A stretch of 17,103 nt of DNA from Desulfuromonadaceae bacterium (lineage in GTDB: Bacteria; Desulfobacterota; Desulfuromonadia; Desulfuromonadales; Geopsychrobacteraceae). Positions 1 through 6,639 of this stretch are shown here, in pieces. The stretch's first letter is position 1. Each line of letters begins with the position of its first letter. The notes under the pieces are model-generated. The model did not search any database, had not been told where the DNA came from, and worked only from the letters and a program-made list of their open reading frames with translations. The stretch lies in the NCBI GenBank assembly GCA_030639985.1, contig DAOWKG010000325.1, positions 1 through 17,103 of the forward strand, read 5' to 3'. A program made the translations under genes and the position numbers.

Positions 1-44
1 AAATATCCGATCAAATTAGTGATTGGATTAAGGAACAGGAATAA
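1..44 (+). CDS. Possible C-terminal tail of a plus-strand gene (partial)
   Basis: The third plus frame is open from the window edge and ends at TAA 42-44, giving the tail ISDQISDWIKEQE. This is a hydrophilic, helical-looking end of the kind common in real proteins. A hairpin with flanking A/T runs follows at 78-114, so a convergent gene sharing a terminator with gltX would fit. Frame 1 is also open as far as a TGA at 76-78, but its translation is rich in Lys, Arg and Asn and looks less protein-like. Only 13 residues are visible, so no family can be named and the frame choice is a judgement. Confidence 0.33.
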   Translation, partial: ISDQISDWIKEQE

Positions 45-75
45 ATCTAGCGGGGAAATTTGTAGGAATAAATCT
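37..75. repeat. 12-bp direct repeat (AGGAATAAATCT) before the gltX-side terminator
   Basis: AGGAATAAATCT occurs at 37-48 and again, exactly, at 64-75, a 27-bp period. The first copy overlaps the putative stop codon of the plus-strand gene, and the second lies directly before the terminator hairpin. Purpose unknown. It could be a small tandem duplication of the end of the plus-strand gene. Confidence 0.5.
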
Positions 76-77
76 TG

Positions 78-114
78 AAAAGGCTCGGTGAAGCACATGT
101 TTCCCGAGCCTTTT
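78..114. terminator. Bidirectional intrinsic terminator between convergent genes
   Basis: AAAAGGCTCGG (78-88) pairs perfectly with CCGAGCCTTTT (104-114) around a 15-nt loop. The A/T ends give a short U run in either direction. It lies about 28 bp past the gltX stop codon and about 33 bp past the putative plus-strand stop. This position suits a terminator for gltX and possibly for both genes. The loop is long for a strong terminator. Confidence 0.7.
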
Positions 115-142
115 GCATTGATATTGAAAAAGGATAACCATT

Positions 143-1543
143 TTATTGGTCGAGAGATGCAAGCGCCTGAGCTATCCGTCCTAGGGAAATTTCTTTGCCC
201 AATACCTGTAGCACATCATAAATACCGGTGCTAGGGGCACCGCCAGTTAAAGCAACCCTTAACGGTTGGGCAACTTTACCGAATTTCAATTCGGTTGTGG
301 CCATAACTTCGGCAAAAACCGCTTCAAGTTGATCCAGGGTAAAATCATCACAACCAGACAGTTTATCCTGTAAAATCACAAATAATTCTTTATTATCGGA
401 CTTCAAAAATTTCTTTTTAGCTTTTTCATCGTAGCTTACTTGATCGGCGTAATAAAACTCGGCACCAGTTGCCATTTCAATTAGAGTAGCCGAACGCTCC
501 TGTAAACCTTTGACTACAGCAATCAGGTCTGGTCCACCTTCGATGGTGATCCCTTTATCGGCCAGAAATGGTTGTAAAAGTTCGGCCAGCCGCTGTGGAT
601 CTCCGGTTTTGATGTAATGGCTGTTGAGCCAAAAAAGTTTTTCGGGATTAAAAACTCCGGCAGATCGACCGACATTGTCGAGACTGAACTTTTCAATCAA
701 ATCATCCATACTGAAAATTTCTTCGTCGCCAAACGACCAACCCAAACGCACCAGATAATTAACCAATGCTTCAGGTAAATAACCCATCTCTTGATAAGCC
801 ATTACCGAGGTTGCACCATGCCGCTTTGACAGTCGCTTCTTATCGGTACCAAGTATCATCGGTACATGGGCAAATTCAGGAATCGAATAACCCAGTGCCT
901 CATAGAGGAGAATTTGGCGGGGGGTATTGTTGATGTGGTCATCACCACGTACCACCAGATTAATTCCCATTTCGGCATCATCAATAACCACGACAAAATT
1001 GTAGGTTGGCGTTCCATCGGTGCGTTGAATAATCAGGTCATCAAGTTCTTCATGGCGAAAACAGATTGAACCCTTAACCCGGTCAATAAAGGTTGTCTCC
1101 TCACGGCCTTCAGGAAGTTTGAATCTGACGACATAGGGAGCATCTGGCTGATCGGTACGATTGCGGCAGGTACCATCATATTTTGGTTTGCGCCCTTCCT
1201 GTTTAGCCTGTTCCCGCTTGGCGTCAAGTTCTTCGGCACTACAGTAACAACGGTACGCTTTACCTTCATCCAGTAATTGCCGAACCTTCTGTTTGTACAT
1301 CTCAAATCGATCTGATTGGTAAAATGGTCCTTCATTACAAGACAGTCCAAGCCATTTCATCGCATCCAAAATAGCATCAACAGATTCCTGAGTTGATCTG
1401 GCAACATCGGTATCTTCAATCCGTAAAATAAATGCGCCACCTTGGGTTTTAGCCAGTAAATAATTGAACAATGCCGTTCTGGCACCACCGATATGGAGAT
1501 AACCCGTGGGGCTGGGGGCAAAACGGACACGTAGATCAGACAT
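143..1543 (-). CDS. gltX: Glutamyl-tRNA synthetase
   Basis: Cytoplasmic class I aminoacyl-tRNA synthetase that charges tRNA-Glu with glutamate using ATP. The product is 466 aa, the usual bacterial length. The N-terminus [14 protein letters not shown] (residues 7-20) is the HIGH-type signature, with Gly in the last position as in many GluRS enzymes. KRLSKR (236-241) is the KMSKS-type loop. C99, C101 and C126 in a CxC...YxxxC arrangement match the zinc-binding insert of the E. coli-type enzyme. I chose the ATG at 1543 because AAAGGAG (1549-1555) lies 5 nt upstream. A longer frame from GTG 1549 would overlap that ribosome binding site. It lies 38 bp downstream of the MEMO-like gene and is probably the last gene of a tauE-memo-gltX transcript. 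It could also be a GluQ or non-discriminating form, but the length and full C-terminal domain argue for GluRS. Confidence 0.96.
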   Translation of the reverse strand: MSDLRVRFAPSPTGYLHIGGARTALFNYLLAKTQGGAFILRIEDTDVARSTQESVDAILDAMKWLGLSCNEGPFYQSDRFEMYKQKVRQLLDEGKAYRCYCSAEELDAKREQAKQEGRKPKYDGTCRNRTDQPDAPYVVRFKLPEGREETTFIDRVKGSICFRHEELDDLIIQRTDGTPTYNFVVVIDDAEMGINLVVRGDDHINNTPRQILLYEALGYSIPEFAHVPMILGTDKKRLSKRHGATSVMAYQEMGYLPEALVNYLVRLGWSFGDEEIFSMDDLIEKFSLDNVGRSAGVFNPEKLFWLNSHYIKTGDPQRLAELLQPFLADKGITIEGGPDLIAVVKGLQERSATLIEMATGAEFYYADQVSYDEKAKKKFLKSDNKELFVILQDKLSGCDDFTLDQLEAVFAEVMATTELKFGKVAQPLRVALTGGAPSTGIYDVLQVLGKEISLGRIAQALASLDQ

Positions 1544-1548
1544 GAACA

Positions 1549-1555
1549 CTCCTTT
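1549..1555 (-). promoter_or_regulatory. Ribosome binding site deciding the gltX start
   Basis: Reading on the minus strand, AAAGGAG is followed by the 5-nt spacer TGTTC and then ATG. This favours the start at 1543 over the upstream in-frame GTG at 1549, whose own codon would overlap the site. Confidence 0.75.
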
Positions 1556-1581
1556 GAAATTGTTTATTTTTGTTACAAATT

Positions 1582-2385
1582 TTATTGGATAGTTAACCCG
1601 GCATAACCGACAACGCGACTATTATCACCATTAACCTGGCCAGAATGGGCATAATCAACCAACGCACAGGTTCTGGCTCCAAGTTCATATGCTGCTTGCA
1701 TCACAATAATGGTTGGCAATACGCCACACATACTGATTTTATGTCCTCTGACAACATTATACAGCTGGGCAGGATCATATGCAGTCATCGCTTCGATGGC
1801 AATAGCATCAAGCTTTCTGGTAGTTTCGGCATCACTAAAATGGTTCATATCGGTGCTGGCAAGGAGTAATACCTCTTCGTCCCAGTTACTTAAAGTGTGT
1901 GCAATGGCAGCACCTAGTTGCAACGCTTGCGATAACGATAATGACCCAATAGTAATTGGAACTATTTCAACCTTTGGTTGTCGCTGCTGCAAAAATGGCA
2001 ACATGACCTCAAGGGAATGTTCAAACTGATGTGCCTGATCATCAGCGACCAGAGGAAAAACATCAGCGACCAATTGCTCTCGCAGTAGTTTTGCTACGGG
2101 GACTGCACCTAGTGGGGTCTGCCAGCTATCAGCATTACTGACAGCGACATTTTCGCCACCACCATGGTGGTTAGGGCCAATCAGAATCACCTTCTCAGGA
2201 ATTTCTGCCGCACTGAAAACCTTTCCAGCGACAGCTCCAGAATAGACGTAACCGGCATGTGGGACAATAATTCCTTTAACCTTGTTGGCGTTGTTTGTCC
2301 CGGTTAAACAGGCGTCAACTTGAGCAGCTAATTCATCAGGTTGGGACGGATAAAAACTACCGGCAACTGCAGGTTGGCGTAGCAT
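1582..2385 (-). CDS. MEMO-family protein (AmmeMemoRadiSam system protein B)
   Basis: A 267-aa protein of the MEMO1 family, a fold related to extradiol dioxygenases (LigB-like). Visible family motifs are the N-terminal PAVAGSFYP (5-13), [10 protein letters not shown] (41-50), IGPNHHG (69-75), [11 protein letters not shown] (122-132), STDMNHF (177-183) and MCG (219-221). H43, H73, D179, H182 and C220 sit where human MEMO1 has its His/Asp/Cys metal-site residues, so metal binding is plausible. The bacterial role is unknown. In many genomes the gene is linked to an AMMECR1 protein and a radical SAM protein, neither of which is in this window. A strong AGGAGG precedes the ATG. That site is partly formed by the stop codon of the upstream tauE-like gene, suggesting translational coupling. 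Confidence 0.88.
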   Translation of the reverse strand: MLRQPAVAGSFYPSQPDELAAQVDACLTGTNNANKVKGIIVPHAGYVYSGAVAGKVFSAAEIPEKVILIGPNHHGGGENVAVSNADSWQTPLGAVPVAKLLREQLVADVFPLVADDQAHQFEHSLEVMLPFLQQRQPKVEIVPITIGSLSLSQALQLGAAIAHTLSNWDEEVLLLASTDMNHFSDAETTRKLDAIAIEAMTAYDPAQLYNVVRGHKISMCGVLPTIIVMQAAYELGARTCALVDYAHSGQVNGDNSRVVGYAGLTIQ

Positions 2386-2394
2386 TGATTCCTC

Positions 2395-3210
2395 CTACAA
2401 CTTAAATAGAATTTTAATACCGATAAACAGCAACAGTACCGCAAATATTTTTACCAATTTTGCTTGACTGGTGCGGCTCGCAAAAGAGACCCCTACTCGA
2501 GCAAAAATCATAGTCAAAGGGGCTACTAATAAGGTTACCAGAATATTAACATAGCCGAACGAGAAAGGGGCAATAACCGATTGTTGTAGCCCGTACCAGA
2601 TATAACAACTAACCGCAGAAAGCGATGAAACGACAATCAGAGCACTTGAATTGCCAACGGCCAGGTGGATCGGCAGTCGTAATAAGATCAACATTAATGG
2701 CACCGCAATTACCCCACCACCAACTCCAAAAAAAGCGGAGAACATCCCCCCGGCAAAACCAACCAGAACCAAAGCCAATTTTTTAGCCTGCAGCTTGTCA
2801 GCAGACGATATCGGGGGATGATAAAATAGTAATTTCAGGCTAACCAGAATTTGCATCAGACCAAAACAGATTTTTAACGTTTCGCCAGCAATAATTGATG
2901 CCAGAGATGATCCCAGTAACGAACCAAGGAGGCCACCTATAGCTAAAAAGGCGACCATATGCCAATCAACATTTCCCCGTTTGCGATGCCCGAGAGTACT
3001 GCTGACGGCAGTGGGTAAGATGATAGCAAGACTGGTTCCGAAGGCGGTGTGGACGATAAGATCAGCAGGAAATCCGGCCAGAGCAAATAACCAGAGGAAT
3101 AGAGGCACCAGAATAACGCCGCCGCCAATTCCCAGCAATCCGGCTAAAAAACCGGCAAATGAGCCCATTACAGCCGTAAGGATAATTATTTGGGGCGCTA
3201 AAAGATCCAT
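2395..3210 (-). CDS. TauE/SafE (TSUP) family membrane transporter
   Basis: A 271-aa, highly hydrophobic inner-membrane protein with about eight predicted membrane segments. The family signature appears twice, as LLGIGGGVILVP (25-36) and FFGVGGGVIAVP (160-171). This is the internal duplication typical of the TSUP family, whose members move sulfite, sulfoacetate, thiosulfate or other small anions, mostly outward. The substrate here cannot be read from sequence. The gene ends 9 bp before the MEMO-like gene, with its stop inside that gene's Shine-Dalgarno sequence. It begins 33 bp after the tRNA-Cys terminator, so any private promoter must be short or overlap the hairpin. The start at 3210 has only a weak GAG-type binding site. 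The in-frame Met15 is less likely because it would cut the first membrane segment. Confidence 0.87.
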   Translation of the reverse strand: MDLLAPQIIILTAVMGSFAGFLAGLLGIGGGVILVPLFLWLFALAGFPADLIVHTAFGTSLAIILPTAVSSTLGHRKRGNVDWHMVAFLAIGGLLGSLLGSSLASIIAGETLKICFGLMQILVSLKLLFYHPPISSADKLQAKKLALVLVGFAGGMFSAFFGVGGGVIAVPLMLILLRLPIHLAVGNSSALIVVSSLSAVSCYIWYGLQQSVIAPFSFGYVNILVTLLVAPLTMIFARVGVSFASRTSQAKLVKIFAVLLLFIGIKILFKL

Positions 3211-3243
3211 ATTTTCTCGACCGGAGCAGTATAAGTTACAGAT

Positions 3244-3282
3244 AAAAAAAGAGTGCCAACTGCTTAGCAGTTGGCACTCTTT
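3244..3282 (-). terminator. Strong intrinsic terminator after tRNA-Cys
   Basis: A perfect 13-bp stem, GAGTGCCAACTGC (3251-3263) with GCAGTTGGCACTC (3267-3279), closes a 3-nt loop. It can be extended by flanking A/T pairs. On the minus strand it is followed by seven consecutive T (3250-3244). It begins 4 bp past the tRNA 3' end, so it clearly terminates the tRNA transcript before tauE. Confidence 0.92.
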
Positions 3283-3286
3283 ATAT

Positions 3287-3360
3287 TGGAGGCCCCGAGC
3301 AGATTCGAACTGCTGATAAAGGTGTTGCAGACCTCTGCCTTACCACTTGGCCACGGGGCC
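3287..3360 (-). tRNA. tRNA-Cys (anticodon GCA)
   Basis: A 74-nt cloverleaf can be folded by hand. The acceptor stem is GGCCCCG/CGGGGCC and the D arm is GCC...GGC. The anticodon loop is CTGCAAC, with anticodon GCA at 3326-3328. The T arm is AGCAG-TTCGAAT-CTGCT. The discriminator base is U, the expected identity element for tRNA-Cys, and CCA is encoded in the gene. The anticodon stem contains one G-U pair. It appears to be a single-gene transcript with its own promoter and terminator. Confidence 0.97.
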
Positions 3361-3387
3361 TTAAAAAGCTGATTTAAGGTGGGCTTT

Positions 3388-3417
3388 CAAGTACCAAATC
3401 GCCTTGGTTGGTGTCAA
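3388..3417 (-). promoter_or_regulatory. Candidate promoter of tRNA-Cys
   Basis: On the minus strand a perfect -35 box TTGACA (3417-3412) is followed after 18 nt by TACTTG (3393-3388). An upstream TG gives an extended -10 pattern (TGGTACTTG). Transcription would start near 3381, about 20 nt before the tRNA. The -10 box is poor, so the call rests mainly on the -35 box and the position. Confidence 0.4.
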
Positions 3418-3430
3418 GAAAATTATTATT

Positions 3431-4807
3431 TTACTCCACTGTTTGCCAGCTTATTCGATAAATTGCCTGGGCCTTAGCATCACTCAAATATAGATTTCCA
3501 TCACTACCTACTATAATTGCTACTGGTTGACCCCATGACTTCCCCATAAATTCCCAGCCCCGGAGAAACTCTTTACCGTGAGTTGCCAGTTTCTGCTGCT
3601 GGTAGGGGATACGAATCACTTTACCTGGTACTAATTTATTTTCGCTGGATGATCCATGGAGAACAACATACATACTGTTTTGATATTCATCTGGAGCACT
3701 TAACTTCTCACCGAAAGCAATTCCCATTGGTGTCGATTGTGAAGGCAGGTCGATACTGCTGGCAACAGTACTGGCACAACGATCAGCAGAACCAAGCAGT
3801 GGATCAACCTCTTGCTTGCCGTAACAGAATGGCCAGCCATAATCACCATCAGCAACTAGACGATTAATTTCATCTGGTGGCAGTTGTGAGCCAAGACCAG
3901 ATCTGCCGATATCACTGCCCCAAAGAATATTACCATCAGGAGAAAAAGTCAGACCGATAGTATTACGTAAGCCTTTGGCAAATATATGCGTTGCTCCAGT
4001 AGTCGGATCTATTTTCAAGACCGTTGCGCGCCTGGAATCGGCCTCTTCACAAACGTTACAGCGGGAACCAATGCCGAGATAAAGGTTGCCATCTCTACCC
4101 TTCGCTAACGAGCGTTGCCAATGGCCACCATCATCGGGAAGATCACTAACTACTATGCGTACCTGATCGACTTGATTATTATTGTTGGTGTCGCTGAGTT
4201 CCAGTAATTGCGATGGTTCAGCAACGTAAAGCTTGCCATTATCCCAGACAATTCCATGGGGTCGATCCATCCCGACATGATAAAGGATCGATTCATCGGC
4301 AAAACCATCGGCATCATTATCGGTAAGACGATAAATTGCGCCAAGTGCTGGTAAGGTCACATAAATATTGCCCGCCGTATCGGTAGTCAACATCCGTACT
4401 TCACCAGGTAGTTGGGCAAACAGCTGAACTTCAATCGGGGCAAATTTCTCGAGCCTGCGGTCAGCAACAAAGGTATTGTGACCATCCGCATCTTTGACGC
4501 TAATAGCGACCACTTTACCGGCTTGACTCTCTTGAAACCGTTGCTTAACCGCTGACACCGTAACCTGACGATCGGGAAAAAATTGGTTCATAATTAGCAA
4601 TGCGGTTAAAGCGGTGAATAAGACAGCTAATGCCGTCTTTTTCCAACAACTGTTTTTACGCAATATGCCCATGCCGACACCAAGTAAAAGGGTCGGTCCG
4701 ATGATATATAAAGTACTCTGGTGCGGCACACTGTTCAGCATAAAGGCACTAAACCAGCCCAACAATACCATCAGCGTAGCAGTTACAAGTAGCAGCCTCT
4801 GTTTCAT
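3431..4807 (-). CDS. Membrane-anchored PQQ-type sugar/sorbosone dehydrogenase-like beta-propeller
   Basis: A 458-aa protein with three hydrophobic N-terminal segments (about residues 5-25, 33-50 and 57-74) followed by a soluble domain, presumably periplasmic. The domain resembles the GSDH/sorbosone-dehydrogenase beta-propeller family. Visible motifs are RPHGIVW (182-188), GLRNTIGLTF (279-288), LPPDEINRL (309-317) and DYGWPFCYG (322-330), and the C-terminal repeat ends in GSDGNLYLSDA. Two Asp/Asn-rich loops (DNDADGFADE at 163-172 and DTNNNNQVDQ at 206-215) look like calcium-binding loops. Members of this family oxidise sugars or aldoses with PQQ, but many have no known substrate. PQQ use here is unproven, and no PQQ genes are in view. 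The gene lies 118 bp downstream of the phosphopantetheinyl transferase gene and may be transcribed separately. CGGAG upstream of the ATG may serve as the binding site. Confidence 0.75.
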   Translation of the reverse strand: MKQRLLLVTATLMVLLGWFSAFMLNSVPHQSTLYIIGPTLLLGVGMGILRKNSCWKKTALAVLFTALTALLIMNQFFPDRQVTVSAVKQRFQESQAGKVVAISVKDADGHNTFVADRRLEKFAPIEVQLFAQLPGEVRMLTTDTAGNIYVTLPALGAIYRLTDNDADGFADESILYHVGMDRPHGIVWDNGKLYVAEPSQLLELSDTNNNNQVDQVRIVVSDLPDDGGHWQRSLAKGRDGNLYLGIGSRCNVCEEADSRRATVLKIDPTTGATHIFAKGLRNTIGLTFSPDGNILWGSDIGRSGLGSQLPPDEINRLVADGDYGWPFCYGKQEVDPLLGSADRCASTVASSIDLPSQSTPMGIAFGEKLSAPDEYQNSMYVVLHGSSSENKLVPGKVIRIPYQQQKLATHGKEFLRGWEFMGKSWGQPVAIIVGSDGNLYLSDAKAQAIYRISWQTVE

Positions 4808-4925
4808 CTTAAACGGCTCCGGTAGGCATAAATTTCAAACCTGTTTGCTGTTAAAATAAAAGGCAACAAGCGGATGTTGTAATGATAGCACATACACAGC
4901 TAACCACATCCATGCAACCTTGATT

Positions 4926-5636
4926 TTATGATGGTTTCACATTATACAGGTCGTAGCAGGAAACCAACGGCTCGTAAGGTGAAACTATTTGTGGCATGGC
5001 AACCGCAGCCGTATACCCATCGGTAACAAGAAAATTTTCCAAGTAATGATTAGGTTTATTTTCAACCTCGATAACACCTGAATCGTTACCACTAAATCCC
5101 GACCCCGTCATTTTCATCAGTGCCTCTTTTTGCGTCCAGAGTTGATAAAAACCAAGCCGTTGCCGTGCCGATATGATTTTGCTTAACTGGTCTTTTTCTG
5201 CTACCGAAAAATAACTGTTGGCAAGTTGCCAGTAATCAAGTTCGGTTTCAATTTTCTCGATATCAACACCAACTTCAACCCCGTCAGTAATGGCAATAAC
5301 TGCATAACTACCGGAATGGGATAGATTGAAATGCAAAGTGGAGTTCAATTGTAACTCGAGATAGGGTTTGCCATGTTGATTGTAGTCGAATTTAACCAGG
5401 GCTGGAGCTAATTGCAGGTACTTGCCAATAATGAATCGCAAATATGATCTGGCAGTAATAAATTGTTGCTGTTTTGAATGGTTAAGAAGGCGTTCTGAAC
5501 GCACGATTTCATCAGTCGACAAAAACTGTTGCGGTTCACAACCAAAATCATGACAATCAAGGTTGCAACGCCATAGATGTAACTCACCGGTAGTAATAGC
5601 CAGATTATCGGGAGCAGTTTGCCAAAGTTTATTCAT
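4926..5636 (-). CDS. Sfp-type 4'-phosphopantetheinyl transferase
   Basis: A 236-aa protein that transfers the phosphopantetheine arm of CoA to a serine of acyl carrier proteins. Family landmarks are GKPYL (89-93), FNLSHS (103-108), GVDIEKIE (123-130, acidic Mg-binding residues D125 and E127) and LWTQKEALMKMTGSG (166-180, the WxxKEA motif). Length fits the Sfp/EntD/HetI group rather than the short AcpS type. It starts 10 bp after the oleD stop and is probably the last gene of oleB-oleC-oleD-PPTase. OleA uses acyl chains and is not itself phosphopantetheinylated. The likely client is therefore the tandem-ACP subunit of the PUFA synthase whose PfaC lies in the same window, making this a functional PfaE. 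That partner assignment is inference. No strong Shine-Dalgarno is seen before ATG 5636, so translation may be coupled to oleD. Confidence 0.9.
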   Translation of the reverse strand: MNKLWQTAPDNLAITTGELHLWRCNLDCHDFGCEPQQFLSTDEIVRSERLLNHSKQQQFITARSYLRFIIGKYLQLAPALVKFDYNQHGKPYLELQLNSTLHFNLSHSGSYAVIAITDGVEVGVDIEKIETELDYWQLANSYFSVAEKDQLSKIISARQRLGFYQLWTQKEALMKMTGSGFSGNDSGVIEVENKPNHYLENFLVTDGYTAAVAMPQIVSPYEPLVSCYDLYNVKPS

Positions 5637-5646
5637 CGGCTATCCA

Positions 5647-6639
5647 TCAGTTCTCAGCTTGTAACCATTCTTGTAGACGTACCAAGCCTGCGGCAACGGT
5701 GATTTCCGGATTATAACCGAAATCACGTTTGGCAGCAGTAAGGTCAAACCAGTGAGCGGTCGATAGCTCCTTGGCGACAAATCTGGTCATCCGCGGTTCG
5801 GTGGTAATTTTGAGTCCACGATAGACCAACTCCATCACCATTCCGGCAGCATAAGCAACTTTTGGTGAGATGGTTTTCGTCACTGGAGCAACATTCCCGG
5901 CGGCAAGGATACGATTGACCAATTCCCATAGTGGCAACGGTTCATCATTGGCGACAAAATAGCTTTTACCGGCAACGACAGAGCCGATCTTTAATTTTTC
6001 ACCTGCCTGCACATGTGCTGCGGCAGCATTGTCAATATACACCGTGTCGACCAGACAGGGACGATTACCTATTTTTCGCAATGCCCCCGCCCTACCCCGT
6101 GCCAATATTCTCGGCACCAGATGGTTATCTTCCGGTCCCCAAATCAGATGTGGCCGCAATGAAACTGTTGCCAGATCACCATCGTTGGCAGCAAGAACCA
6201 ACTGTTCTGCCAGCGCTTTAGTCTGGGGATAATAGGAAAGATAATGATCTGGATAAGGAATCGATTCATCAATCCCCTCCATGTCGGAACCGTCAAATAT
6301 TACACTGGGTGAACTGGTATAAACCAAACGTGAAACCTTACATTTTCGACACGCTTGAATGATATTTTGCGTACCGATAACATTGGGTTGATAAAAATCG
6401 TTATAACTCCCCCAAATCCCTGCCTTGGCAGCAACATGATAAACCATATCGCAGTCATCTACCGCTTTTATAGCGGCAGTGATATCACCTAAATCACCGC
6501 CAAACTGCTCTACCCCCAATAGGGTCAATTCGGGATAAATACTTCTTGAAAGTGACCGAACCTCATATCCATGTGCCAGCAACAATTTGACTATAGCTTT
6601 GCCTAGAAAACCGCCGCCGCCGGTAACCAGAACTTTCAC
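5647..6639 (-). CDS. oleD: OleD, NADPH-dependent 2-alkyl-3-oxoalkanoate reductase
   Basis: A 330-aa short-chain dehydrogenase of the extended, 3-beta-HSD-like type. It reduces the 2-alkyl-3-keto acid made by OleA to the 3-hydroxy acid. The Rossmann signature TGGGGFLG is at 6-13. The catalytic Ser region is YTSSPSV (107-113), and the YxxxK pair is Y137/K141 (YPQTK). I place the start at GTG 6639-6637. It yields the family-typical N-terminus MKVLVTGGGG, and AGGAG lies 8 nt upstream. It also forms a GTGA overlap with the oleC stop codon. An upstream in-frame GTG at 6660 would add seven atypical residues. Family alone would permit other NAD-epimerase functions, but the position after OleB and OleC makes OleD the clear reading. 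Confidence 0.93.
   Translation of the reverse strand: MKVLVTGGGGFLGKAIVKLLLAHGYEVRSLSRSIYPELTLLGVEQFGGDLGDITAAIKAVDDCDMVYHVAAKAGIWGSYNDFYQPNVIGTQNIIQACRKCKVSRLVYTSSPSVIFDGSDMEGIDESIPYPDHYLSYYPQTKALAEQLVLAANDGDLATVSLRPHLIWGPEDNHLVPRILARGRAGALRKIGNRPCLVDTVYIDNAAAAHVQAGEKLKIGSVVAGKSYFVANDEPLPLWELVNRILAAGNVAPVTKTISPKVAYAAGMVMELVYRGLKITTEPRMTRFVAKELSTAHWFDLTAAKRDFGYNPEITVAAGLVRLQEWLQAEN

Noticed and set aside
4870..4925. Terminator after the phosphopantetheinyl transferase gene
   Set aside because: GGATGT/ACATCC and GTTAGC/GCTATC can pair as an interrupted stem, but one pair is mismatched, the loops are long and no U tract follows.
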